NCBI GenBank assembly: GCA_023105745.1 | Contig: JALGQZ010000004.1 | Location: forward strand, 71,041,112-71,105,111 | Reading direction: 5' to 3' | DNA from: Austropuccinia psidii | Taxonomy: Eukaryota > Basidiomycota > Pucciniomycetes > Pucciniales > Sphaerophragmiaceae | Length of the DNA: 64,000 nt | Shown: piece by piece, positions 1 to 9,530 of the stretch | Numbering within the stretch: the stretch's first letter is position 1 | How the letters are laid out: each line of letters starts with the position of its first letter | The notes under the pieces: model-generated | Database searches by the model: none | What the model was told of the DNA's origin: nothing | The model's input: only the letters and a program-made list of their open reading frames with translations | Translations under genes and position numbers: made by a program

Positions 1-1010
1 ACTACCTGAATGAGCCCATGACATGCGGATAGATCAATCCAAAAATGCTCATTTGGGAAAATCAATTTTCCCCCTGTACACCGCTTTGACACATCTCTTT
101 GAATTTGGCCGGTCCGCTTATCAGCTTGAAACCACCATCCCGAAGCATACAGCGATGCATCCTTATCAACATGAGGTGCGTTTTTGAATCCATTCATGGT
201 GAAAGTGAGTGCAGAAGCGAACTCGAATGCACCCTGATTTGCCGGAATATTGCCTTCATAGTTGACTTGATCAAAAGACGGAACCCCCAATGAATTGTAG
301 CAATTTTGAATCCTCTCAAATAAATTATCCCCAGCATATCGTAAGGATTGACCTAGAATGCAACCCACTGAGCTAAGATTGGCACCTCGGTTCTGCCATT
401 CATCTTTTGTGATTTCAATTTTCCCAACACTTCCATACAGACCAAATTGTTCATTCTTGGTGCTGCATTTGCGCCACCCAATCGCGAACATAAATCCCTC
501 CAGTAATGCTCCATTGGTTGCAATCGGGTCGGTGAATCCCTTTTCGGGAAATAGTCATTGTGATAATTCATCCCATTGATCGACCTTGACTTCACTCATT
601 GTTGTGAATGGTCGGAATTTGACAAGGGCAATGAGTAATCTGGTTGAAGAGAAAATTGCCACACGGCCAAAGTGAATGCGTTTGATCTGATTGACATCCA
701 CAACCCTCCGAATTTCACTTGGGGTGATATTTGCTGATACTGGAATTGATATTTGTGCTGTTGGGCGAGAGGAGGAAAACAACCTATTCATTCGGGTCAT
801 TTTGCGCTCATTTGTCTTTTGGGATCTGCTACTATTCCTGAGTGGTTGAGGGATCACTATGTGTTGAAGCACACAAGATATCAGATACTGCCAAGGAGCT
901 TTCTTCGGCACACATCCTTTGACTTCCCTGTTGGAGCCCACATGACATTGGCACAATCTGAACCGACTAAAGCCAATGTTCTTCCGTGGGGCCCAATGAG
1001 GGTGCCACAT
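1..1010 (-). pseudogene. Tet/JBP-like 2OG-Fe(II) dioxygenase, broken and cut by the window edge
   Basis: On the minus strand one frame is open from 1010 to base 1 apart from a TGA at 555-557. Before the stop there is a Cys/His-rich segment (LCQCHVGSNREVKGCVP, about 956-906) and an FGRVAIFSST...LVKFRPF block. After it come GALLEGFMFAIGWRK, SVGKIEITKDEW and NGFKNAPHVDKDASLY. The HVD at 165-173 fits the HxD iron ligand of the double-stranded beta-helix. The distal His and the 2-oxoglutarate-binding Arg would lie left of base 1. The wording is that of the Tet-like oxygenase proteins multiplied in rust genomes. The Tet/JBP family oxidises 5-methylcytosine or thymine in DNA; activity of this copy is not implied. 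An in-frame TAA lies just upstream of the Met at 1010, so either the first exon was missed or the gene is decayed. Family call fairly firm; function inferred. Confidence 0.7.
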
Positions 1011-1704
1011 AAATGTGGAAGCATATATACACTGAGATTAAGCGAGTAACTCACACTTTCCTTCCTCAGCCCAACACTTTCTCGCGAGTTCCCTTTTACG
1101 CTCTTTTCCTTTTTTCGTGAATGGCATGCTTTCAGCAGAAAATGAAATGAAACCAAATGATTACTGATTTCTTAATATCACTTGAATTGGATTGCGGTGG
1201 ATGAATCTTTTTCAATTGCAGCTAAAAAGAAAGCTCACGCCTGACCTTGGCAAATTCACAATCTCAAATACCTGAACCTGAAAATTGCAGTGTATAGTGC
1301 ATTATTCAATTTTACACATTGATGTTCCCATGCAATCACTTTCCAATCCAACCATTTGGAATCTTGCAAGCACACGCAAATGCAATTTGAATCCTGCTGC
1401 AGATCCCTAGCTATCCTAGTCCTCTTGAAAGACACAGGAACCTTTGCCCTATTATGGGCTGGCGGGAAGTGATAAACGCGACTTCCCGCAATGCCCCTGC
1501 GTGTGCTACTCATGGGCACAACGCCTGACTCATCTTGCGTCTTGTTGGAGTCTTTGCAATGATGTACGGAGGCATGCCGCCGTACAATTACTATTGGTAC
1601 TCAGACTGTGGCATCCGGGCAGTAGTAGGATAGAAAGTCATGATTATTAAATTCATAAATAACTTTGCAAAATTCAATTACAATCTATCTAGTACAAAGC
1701 TCAT
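1011..1704. other. no recognisable gene
   Basis: Only short ORFs on both strands. An 87-codon minus-strand ORF at 1256-1519 has no recognisable motif. It lies between two decayed minus-strand genes and may hold the lost 5' part of the dioxygenase gene. Confidence 0.4.
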
Positions 1705-3940
1705 CTAAAACGGGTCAATCCTGGTTGTGAGTTTAGCTGACCTGGGTACCGTCAAGGTGACCTCATCACTTGAACCAAGCCCGCGTTTCGCCACCCAGGC
1801 ATCACCAAAGCCTAATACTAAGCATTGTGCAAATTCAAATCTAAGAGGTACAGCGGGGTTAAAAGACTCTGATGAGAAGAAACTTTTATTCAGTAAATCA
1901 CATATATACTTATTAGTATGTAGCCACACTGGCTCCACTAGATTTTTACCCTCTTAAAGTTTCGCGGAAATGTCAATTAGTGATAAAGCCCCTTTAACTG
2001 AGCTTGTTCTCCAGTCATCTGAGCATACCATCAAACCACGAACCCCCGCCGCACAGAATGCCGCTAATGTACCATAGCAAATTCAATTTATTCCGAGATT
2101 CTTGTGACACGTCAAAAGATCTTTGATGGCCTCATTTTTTTTTGAGTTTGTGAGTTTGCCTTTGATTCCATTAACTTCAACCTTTGTATGTGCACGTACC
2201 ATGTTGTATGCAATCATCAAATGGATAACTGTATCCATTAGATCCTCCAGGTTCTTGTGCGGCTTTGTGGATATCTCATTGTCAGCCCCGCCACCTTCAA
2301 TCCTGAGTTGGGTTGCACGTTTCTTTGATTTACTCAAGCAGGAGGCAAGGTATTCAACTGCTCCCCGTTCGAGTCCAAGAGGATCGGTCAAATTTGATGT
2401 TGGTGCAACATATGGTTTGGGTGCAACCACATCGTATGAGACTAAACTAATGGATTCAAACATAACATTTGCGTTAAAATGTTTAACTGGATTGGCGGGG
2501 TAAAGAAGGCTCTGAACCATTTTGAAGAAGGACTGTTCTGATTTTGGGAGATTATCTGGAGGTTTAGCTGATTCCTTCATCAATTTGAGATTTCAAATGT
2601 TGTGATCAAAAAACGCTTCTGTTTTGGTTGGCTTAAAAAAATCTAACCCTGTATATTGCAATTTATATCACCAGTCAACAGCCAATAATCATGTATCATG
2701 CACAAAGATAAAACTGACCTGCCATCTCAAGGTCCTCCAGCCAGGCCAACATTTTAAGCTCTTGGTTACTGATCACCTTAATACCAACAGGCAGGAATGT
2801 ATGAGCATCCTTTGTTGGTAAATTGTCCCATTGATTTTTGTAAATGTTATTGATATTATCAAGCCCCCTTTTCCATTATTGTTGAGTAATATTGGAATGA
2901 TAATTCAAAACGCCTGCAAACTCTTCCATGCGGGATAAAAATATTCCTTGAAAAATTAGCAGACGATGACACTTCGGGCTCAGGGTCAGGAACTATATCA
3001 GTCATATCTCGTGCCATTGTATCATGTTTAATTGTTTCCCTTTCTTGAAAGGCTTGAATATTCCGAGGAGAGGCGGGAGGGGTTGCATCATGCATTGTTT
3101 CATTGGGTATCGGGGGGCTTTCAGTATGTGGAGCTTCATCATGGATTGTTTCATTGAGTATTGGGGGGGTTCAGTATGCGGAAGTTGATTATCAATATGG
3201 TCCCCTTCAACATTGATAATTTCATGACCTTGATCACGAGAATCGTTTGCGGCTTCAAAGGTACGGCGTTTTTTGTTTGTTTTTTTGGTCGCATGTATAT
3301 TTGGTCTTTTTCCTAATCCTTTGCCTGGAAATCCAATTACGACTCAAGATCCTTCAGGTAGAGATTCTCCCACCTCCACACCTGTGCCTATATTGTAAGC
3401 AGCCATTTTGATGTTTTTGTATTGAATTAGGAATGGACTTACAGTTCAAATCCATTTTGAGCAGGCTCATGGCTTCAGAAATCTTTTGATGCACATAATC
3501 AGGAATTTTACTATCATTTTGGATTTTTTCGAGCCTTGGGATTGTTTGAGCAATGTTGGAGACAAATTGTTCCTTGGATATAATTTCCACCTCCCCACTG
3601 AAAATTACATCATCTTGCCCATCATCTCCTGTCGGTGCACAAGGTTCAACAGTCTTTTCCTTCTCATAACTTTTAAAATTTGGTTTCTGAGAGCTTGGAG
3701 GCTGACCTGAAATAAAGGCTATGACACAATATCAGGTTTTGGGAGATTATAAATATTAAAGATGGATGCATACTCACTTTCTGGAAGAACTGGTGGATTT
3801 TGATTATCTTCATGTGACTGGCTCTCTACTTCAATGCCTAATTCACGACGACTGGCGATATCAGAGATTTCACTTCCACTCTCTGGGGCTGAAGTTGGTT
3901 GTTCATTGAATTCAGTTGAATTTCCCGGGGTTTGGGCCAT
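1705..3940 (-). pseudogene. unknown multi-exon protein, decayed
   Basis: A probable host gene read down from an ATG at 3938-3940 (MAQTPGNSTEFNEQ). Exon 1 (3778-3940) joins exon 2 (3443-3706) across a 71-nt GTGAGT...CAG intron (3707-3777), giving ...LPESQPPSSQKPNF in frame. A second GTAAGT...CAG intron at 3382-3442 leads into a Lys-rich stretch (PNIHATKKTNKKRR). Then comes an acidic repeat of the NETIHDEAPHTES/NETMHDATPP type, a 166-codon block (2083-2583) and a C-terminus with FEFAQCLVLGFGDAW that ends at 1705. Breaks: TGA at 3344-3346, a frameshift at the 7-G run 3163-3169, TGA at 2083-2085 and TAA at 1954-1956; the stretch 2584-2858 does not resolve into one frame. I do not recognise the family. 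It has the same orientation as the dioxygenase remnant downstream, so the two may have duplicated together. Confidence 0.5.
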
Positions 3941-4497
3941 AGCGGAGGTAGTTTATTAAGAAAATAGATGGTGACGTGTTGATTGATAACTTTTTTGAAA
4001 ATTTTTGAATAAAAAGATCCAAATTCAAGAAAAAAGGTGCAAGTAAAATAATTGCATTTGCAAAATGCTATTTGTCAGGAAATTGAAGGAGGCGATGTTT
4101 TGCAAATTATTTCATATCATGCAAATGAAATCACTTCCCTGTGAGACATTGAATAAAGTTGACTAGTGAGAAACCTACTAAAGTCAACTTTTGAACTATT
4201 CAACGCTCATGAGGTAAGGACTAAGCAAAGTGTTCATTTGATTGATATGAAAGAAAATGGTTTTGTCAGGGAAACAGGAGACACAATTCTTGTCTTAAAT
4301 AGTCCACTTATTAGGTTTTAATTTGTGAGTCTCATGATTTAAACCCTAACCACAACATGGTGAATATACTGACCAATATCCCCTTAGGTCCTGTTGGCAG
4401 AGAAGGCCACTCAGCATATTTCGGCAATTGCGTTCATTGTGTACGCCAACAAGCCACCGTACTGTACACTATGGATGTAATACGGAAGCGTGAGGAG
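3941..4497. other. AT-rich intergenic DNA
   Basis: No gene seen. It should contain the promoter side of the decayed gene that starts at 3940. A lone CCCTAA at about 4342 is a single copy and not telomeric. An open plus-strand frame begins at 4357 and runs into the minisatellite. Confidence 0.4.
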
Positions 4498-4746
4498 GGT
4501 AAGCGTTGTCGGAGGCATGTCGGGAGGGCACTACATGAGCGTAAGGATGGTAAGCAGTGTTGGGAGAATGTCGGGAGGGAGGGTAACGGTTGTCGGAGGC
4601 ATGTCGGGAGGGCACTACATGAGCGTAAGGATGGTAAGCGTTGTCGGAGGCATGTCGGGAGGGCACTACATGAGCGTAAGGATGGGAAGCTGTGTTGAAG
4701 GCATGTCGGGAGGGTACTACACAAGCGTAAGGATGGTAAGGGCGGG
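4498..4746. repeat. 51-bp minisatellite, about five imperfect units
   Basis: Tandem units of about 51 bp keep the core GGCATGTCGGGAGGG followed by CACTACATGAGCGTAAGGAT. Complete units start near 4498, 4580, 4634 and 4684; a shortened unit lies at 4550-4579. Since 51 is divisible by three, the frame stays open on the plus strand (17-residue period GKRCRRHVGRALHERKD, open 4357-4698) and also on the minus strand (4434-4805). It is GC- and CpG-rich compared with its surroundings. Coding on either strand is possible but probably a by-product of the period. Confidence 0.8.
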
Positions 4747-5009
4747 GGTGTGAAAGCGTAAGGAGTGGTGAGGACGGAGAGGGGCAGGCAGTGTCGGAGT
4801 CTCATCTGGATGGAGGGCGGTGCGGGTGCGTAAGCATGCTAAGCGTCGGGGAGGCGGAAGCCAATGAGGTGAAATTACACGAACGTTGCGCATAGTGTTG
4901 AAATGGGTTTGGGCTTTGAGTGACATTCTCATGTGACACATGTGACGATTGACGTTGTCTTGACGCTGACGTGACGTGACCCACTAAATCCAGTGACTAT
5001 AAAGTGACA
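4747..5009. other. CpG-containing spacer with clustered TGACG motifs
   Basis: No gene seen. Between 4940 and 5080 the motif TGACG or its complement recurs many times, including TGACGTGACGTGAC at about 4968-4981. Most other DNA in the window has almost no CpG. It abuts the broken 3' side of the Gypsy remnant. Confidence 0.4.
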
Positions 5010-5809
5010 CTAACGCGACTGAAGCAAGATTTTATACTGACTGCGGTGCGACGTGAAGTCAATCGCCGACGATTGACGCAAGATTTGCCCTGGTGACTCC
5101 TTCAGGGAGTCATGATAAGATGAAGGAGGAAGGTCCATATTCCCAAAGAAGATATCAAGTGAAGATACAGAATTATCTTCTCCAAAATCTTGAATCTCTT
5201 TGAAGACTTTATCTCTAGATGATAGTAATGACTGATGGGAATTAAGGCAAGGAATGTGGACAGAAGGCAGAAATGATTGTGTTCTAGAATCACCAACCAG
5301 AGCTTCACATGATTTGGCAGAAGAAAAGTCATTACTGAAAGATTTTGAAGGATAATAATAGTCCTTATTATCAGAATTAAAGGTGATCAGCGCTTGCCTC
5401 CAATCAATAGATGGATTAAAATGATTGAGAAAGTCAAAGCCCAATATGAGGTCTTCTCCCTTGGGAGTATCAAGGACTAAAAAGTCCCATTCAAAGCTTG
5501 GGAAAGAAGGGAGCTCAACCATATATTTAGTATGGTGAGTCAAAAATAAGGAAGGGGACTCAGAGGAGTCCAAAATGATAAGAGGAATCTTCTCTAGAAG
5601 TTCTGATGTAGTCAATGAGTACTTGTGAACAGACTGCTTTGCAATAAATGAGTGTGTAGCACCAGAATTAATGAGAATACTGTAACAAACATCAGAAAGA
5701 GAAGAAAAAACAAAAAATTTAAGAGAATTTTTGACACCAGTATTCAGAATGCACAATTGTGCTCTGGAAGGAAAACTGTGAAGACCATTGAACACAACAT
5801 GGTCTCCAC
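5010..5809 (-). pseudogene. pol: pol fragment: aspartic protease region of element A
   Basis: Open in the -1 frame relative to gag (ORF 5010-5879; the pol-specific part starts after the gag stop at 5810). It reads SLSGDHVVFNGLHSFPS and then a retropepsin-like block, ILINSGATHSFIA. The usual DSG/DTG triad is NSG here, so the catalytic Asp is replaced and the copy is probably inactive. LPSFPSFEWDFLVLDTPKGE and LILGFDFLNHFNP follow, as in the alpha elements. Similarity ends at PPSSYHDSLKE (about 5099); the last 30 codons are unrelated DNA in frame. Reverse transcriptase and everything beyond are absent. Confidence 0.8.
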
Positions 5810-5822
5810 TCAGGCTTTTCCC
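5778..5822 (-). promoter_or_regulatory. -1 ribosomal frameshift signal of element A
   Basis: Minus strand: slippery heptamer GGGAAAA (5816-5822) in frame as G GGA AAA, then GCC and the gag stop TGA (5810-5812). The hairpin GTGGAGACCAT / loop GTTGTGTTCA / ATGGTCTTCAC (5778-5809) starts six bases after the heptamer. The stem is 11 bp with one G-U. A -1 slip puts ribosomes exactly into the pol frame (AGC CTG AGT...). The same layout recurs in D and E with compensatory stem changes. Confidence 0.8.
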
Positions 5823-7127
5823 TGGCTGGGAAATTGGCCTGACGGTTGGGTAAGCTTGTTTTGAGGCCTTTTGATACAAGACTCAAGACTATGCTTCCCA
5901 CCACAATAGGTACAAAGACCCTCTTTGATTCTTATTTCTTTTTCAGAGTTCATGAGCTTGAAATCCTTGTTCAACAAAGAAGAATGGGGCTTGTCCCTCT
6001 TCTGAAACTTCTTCTTCTTCTTATGACTTGAACTTAAAGAATTTTGAGGATGAGAACAACTTGACTTTGAGGCTTCTGGATTCTTCTCTTGATGATGACT
6101 CTTTTCATTTTGCCTCTCATGGTACCTGGTATCAAACTCCAGGGTAATATCCATTAAGTCTTGAAGAGAGTCAATTCTTGAAGGAGGGGAGGCCAATTGA
6201 TCCAATATCCTGGATGGCAATCCCTTCCTGAAATGATGGATAAGAGCTCTTTCACCCCAATCTCCAATTCTTGAGACTAAACTTCTGAAATCAGCAATGT
6301 ATAAGGATACATGCCCACCTTCTTTCATTCTTAAAGAATCCAATTCTGCTTCAGCTTTTCTGACTTCATTTGGGTCCCCGAATAAGGTGAAGAGTTGAGA
6401 TTCAAATAATTTCCATGAATTGAGAAGGGAATTTGGATCTTGATTGGTGAGATTGGAAAGATAAGGCTCAATCTATTTTGCAGCCCTGCCAATGAGAAAT
6501 GAAGTGGCATAAAGGACCTTCTTTATGTCTTGAGTGAAGTTCGCCAGGTCATTATGAAAGATCAGTTGACAAGACTGAATAAAGCTTCTAACTTTGAAGG
6601 GCTGAGTCCCATCAAAGCATTCTGGTGCCTTCATAGATGGAGTCTTGAAGGCTGGTGGTCTTGATGCTTCAGAGGATGAAGCTGCTTAAATATTGGCCAT
6701 AATCTGAGTCATTTTCTGCATAATGGCCAATAAAGATGGTTCAGACTGATGAGAGACAGGCTGATTAGACTGGGCTAGAGTTGGCCCTCCAGTACCTTGG
6801 GATGCCCCCACAGGAGCAGGATCACCTTCAGTACCATCAGACTCTTCCTCTTCCACAGAGTTCTCCTCCTCATCATCATCATCTTCACCTTGAACCTTGA
6901 GACTGGTTCTTGAAACTCCTGGAAATCCGCCAACTACTGCTGAAAATGAGCTTGATCTTCTTGGCACTCTTCCTTCCTTCCAAAGTGGGTCCTCATTCCA
7001 ATTTGGCCCTCAGTTGAGAAACTGCTGGGGTGCCATCAAGAGGAGCCCTAGGAGTTGGAGTGATAACAGCTTGAGTTCTGGCCTGAGACCTTGTCTGCCT
7101 TGTAGGAGGTGAGTGTTGGATGGGCAT
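5810..7127 (-). pseudogene. gag: gag of element A, decayed
   Basis: The start is ATG 7125-7127 (MPIQHSPPTRQTRSQ). An early TGA follows (LRAKLE*), then a frame change into PRRSSSFSAVVGGFPG and an acidic Ser/Glu-rich stretch (6686-6967). There is a TAA where related copies have Gln (about 6686) and a TAG for Trp in GRAAKWIEPYLS (about 6475). The last part (5810-6343) is open: MDSLRMKEGGHVSLYIADFR, a basic KKKKKFQKRDK linker and the zinc knuckle CTYCGGKHSLESC (CX2CX3HX4C, one residue shorter than the retroviral spacing). It ends GKA-TGA over the frameshift site. Gag would form the capsid and bind RNA; this copy cannot make a full protein. Confidence 0.85.
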
Positions 7128-7849
7128 GATTTCAGGATAAAAATGAAAATAAATAAAAAAGAATCAATATTTGAAGATGAAAACTTGAGGCAATTGAAAT
7201 AATGCTTGAAGTCAAAAATCAAAATCAATATCTTGAGGAAAATCATTAAATCAAATGAAATCTTCAGGTAAATCAATCAATTAAATATCAAATGAAAACT
7301 TCAAGTCAAATCAATCAAAATCAAAATCTTGCAAAATCAATCAATCAATCAAATGAATTCTTGAGGCAAATCAATTTATGTCAAAATTCTTGATGTGAAA
7401 AATCAGGAAAATCAATGAAATCATCAGGTCAATCAATTTTCTTGAGGTCAATATCAATTATGTCAAATCAATCAATCAAATCAAAATCAAGTTAGTTCTT
7501 CTTTAAAAATCAAAATTCTTGAAGAATGAATCAAATATGAATATTGATGTGAGGAATGTGTCTGAATAACTTGATGAAAAAATTTGAAATCAAATGAAAA
7601 TTAAGATGATGCCTGAATTATGAATGAATTAAAATGATTATTTGAATAAGATTTGAAAAGAGAAAAACAAAAAAAATTGGGTCGGTTTTCAATTTTCAGA
7701 ATGAAGAATGAATGAGAGAAAATTGAGAGGTGACAATGAATCATAAGGTTCATAAGCATTAAAGAGTCATAATCTCAATGAAATGAGTGAATGAAATTAT
7801 AAAGAAAGAATGAACAGAATGAAAAGAAATTATGAGTTAATTAATATAA
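7128..7849 (-). other. 5' leader of element A, with primer-binding site 7835-7848
   Basis: Very AT-rich and made largely of TCAAT/AATCA words (TTGATT on the sense strand) between LTR and gag. The 14 bases at 7835-7848 repeat AGTTAATTAATATA, which also occurs at the predicted RNA start inside the LTR (8222-8235, sense AGTTAATTAATATA). The RNA 5' end could therefore anneal here. No tRNA-type TGG primer site follows the LTR. No ORF. Confidence 0.65.
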
Positions 7850-9292
7850 TGTCACAGGGGCTCTTGGACAGAAATACAAGAGTGGCCTGGCACTCAGCAA
7901 TCAGGGAACTCACTTGGAAGACTCCAAAAGAATAAAGAAATAAAAATAAAAAAATAAATTCCTCTAGGAAATATGCAGGTAAAAGATGAGATGCAATAAG
8001 AGGAAAGACAAGCCAAATGGCCAAAGAGCCAACCAAGTAAGTCCTTAATCACTGTTTCAACCTGCCAAAATGAACAATTGAATTAGTAAGGATATGACCA
8101 CCAAATATCCATTGACAGGCGAAGAAAGAAAATAGAGAAGGTGCTAAATGACTGACTTAATAATATCAGTATTTACTTAACAAAAATGATAAGATAAATA
8201 AAGATAAAAATAAAATCAAAGTATATTAATTAACTGGGGAAAGCCCCCCAGGGTGGAAAGGGTAGCCGGTATATGTGAAAAGTTGGGAGCTTGAGTTCTT
8301 CAGGCTGAGAACTGATCTGTATTGATTGTTTTGGAAATTTATACAGCTGGCTAATATTCAAAATTTAATTGGGTTGAATGAATTTCCCATGCTTGAGAAT
8401 GAAATACAGTTCTTGATGGATCCAGACTGTATTGAAATGAAGGTGGTTGCCAAGATGGATTGAGTGGAGCTTTGACACTTGACAAATTAATGAATGAATG
8501 AAAGAATGAACTGAATGAACTTCCTTTTGAATCCCTTGAGAATTTCTGAACAGTATTGCCTTGGAGGAATACTGTGAATGAAATTATCCAATTATGTCTT
8601 GATGGCATGATTGGTCTTTGATGCTAAAACACTTGCTCTTGAGCCTTGATGAGTCCTCTGAATGATTGGGTGCCTTGATGACGTGATGATATGTTGGAAT
8701 GTTGGAATGACCATTTGATAGTGCCACCATTGAATTGCTGTTGAAAAATGATGCACAATGATATATAACATCATTTATGGCATATTGGTTCATTGGAAAG
8801 AAGATTACATGCAAAGGTCTTGAGATGGAAAGACAGAGGGGAAAAACATGGATGGGATGGCTTCAGAGCTTGAAAAGGTGTTTCTGGATCCTTTGGGGCT
8901 TTTGGCCACTTTTGAGTTCTGAGCCAAAAACTGGCCCAAAGGGGGGGAAAGTTTCTTTTGGACACTCTGCGTCAAAGTGCGCAAATATGCGCAAAATGCG
9001 CAGAAATGCGCATTATGAGCCCAAATGGCCAAAAACAGCCATTTGGGCCATTTCCCATGGTTTTGAGGGAAATGAGCAGAAATACCCAATTGTGCATAAT
9101 TGCTGCTATGGCTTCTGGATTGAGGTGAAGGGCCATGAAGGCCCCAAAAGAAAAATGGCCATCAATGGTCCATAAGATGATGACGTGGCAATATTGGCCA
9201 CTGGTGATGGATATGGCCAATTGGCCATAAAAGGACTGTGGCTTGATATGCCATACGGAGATCCAAGGAGGTGAATTGCCATGGTTGTGATA
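7850..9292 (-). repeat. 5' LTR of element A (family gamma, ~1.44 kb)
   Basis: On the plus strand it starts TGTCACAGGGGCTCTT (minus-sense end ...CCCCTGTGACA), like every other Gypsy LTR here except delta and epsilon. It keeps the terminal hairpin CTCTTG/CAAGAG (7861-7882), a GTGAGT donor-like site, AG-GTTGAAACAGTG, CCCCAGTTAATTAAT and the TATA-like CACATATACC. The far half is rich in TGGCCA and has a cluster of TGCGCA (8970-9025). The end at 9292 is inferred. Confidence 0.7.
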
Positions 9293-9296
9293 CAAA

Positions 9297-9530
9297 TATC
9301 CCAAATCAACATCAATTGCCACCACCACCAGTAATAGTGGAAGAGCAAGAAGAATGGGGAGTGGCTCAGGTTCTGGACTCAAAACTCAAGAGAGGTACAT
9401 TATGGTATCTAGTGGAGTGGAAAGGATTCAATGAAGACGCAGAAAGAACAACTTGGGAACCAGCTTCCAGCCTTATTAACTCCCCAGACCTTGTCAAGGA
9501 TTTTCACACTTTGTATCCAGACAAGCCTGG
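9297..9530 (+). pseudogene. pol: pol C-terminus: chromodomain fragment of element B
   Basis: Encodes IPNQHQLPPPP, then EEWGVAQVLDSKLKRGTLWY, LVEWKGFNEDAERTTWEP and LVKDFHTLYPDKPG. The W-Y-LVEWKGF-TWEP pattern is a chromodomain, which in chromoviruses tethers integrase to heterochromatin. The frame resumes after the solo LTR at 11067 (DKPG then SNASRV). The upstream part of pol is missing. Confidence 0.85.

Larger units (their letters stand above)
5010..9292 (-). mobile_element. element A: decayed Gypsy-type LTR retrotransposon (family gamma), 3' truncated
   Basis: Minus-strand element read from its 5' LTR (7850-9292) through leader, gag and the protease part of pol. Recognisable homology to the alpha elements stops near 5099, before reverse transcriptase, so RT, RNase H, integrase and the 3' LTR are missing. 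Gag has several nonsense and frame changes. The frameshift site, its hairpin and the self-priming site still match the younger alpha elements, which makes this copy useful as an outgroup. The 5' end is set at 9292 from TTGTGATA, taken as a decayed TTGTGACA; no target duplication could be confirmed. Confidence 0.8.

Noticed and set aside
4338..4350. CCCTAA suggesting a telomere
   Set aside because: A single unit with no tandem array, and genes or elements on both sides.
5010..7127. RIP as the cause of decay in element A
   Set aside because: Two stops fit C-to-T change, but there are also frameshifts, and stops in H and F fit G-to-T; too few sites to claim RIP.
8777..9382. Several 80-136 codon ORFs in the LTR of element A
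   Set aside because: Both strands are open because of repeated TGGCCA words; no motif and not kept in the solo LTR.
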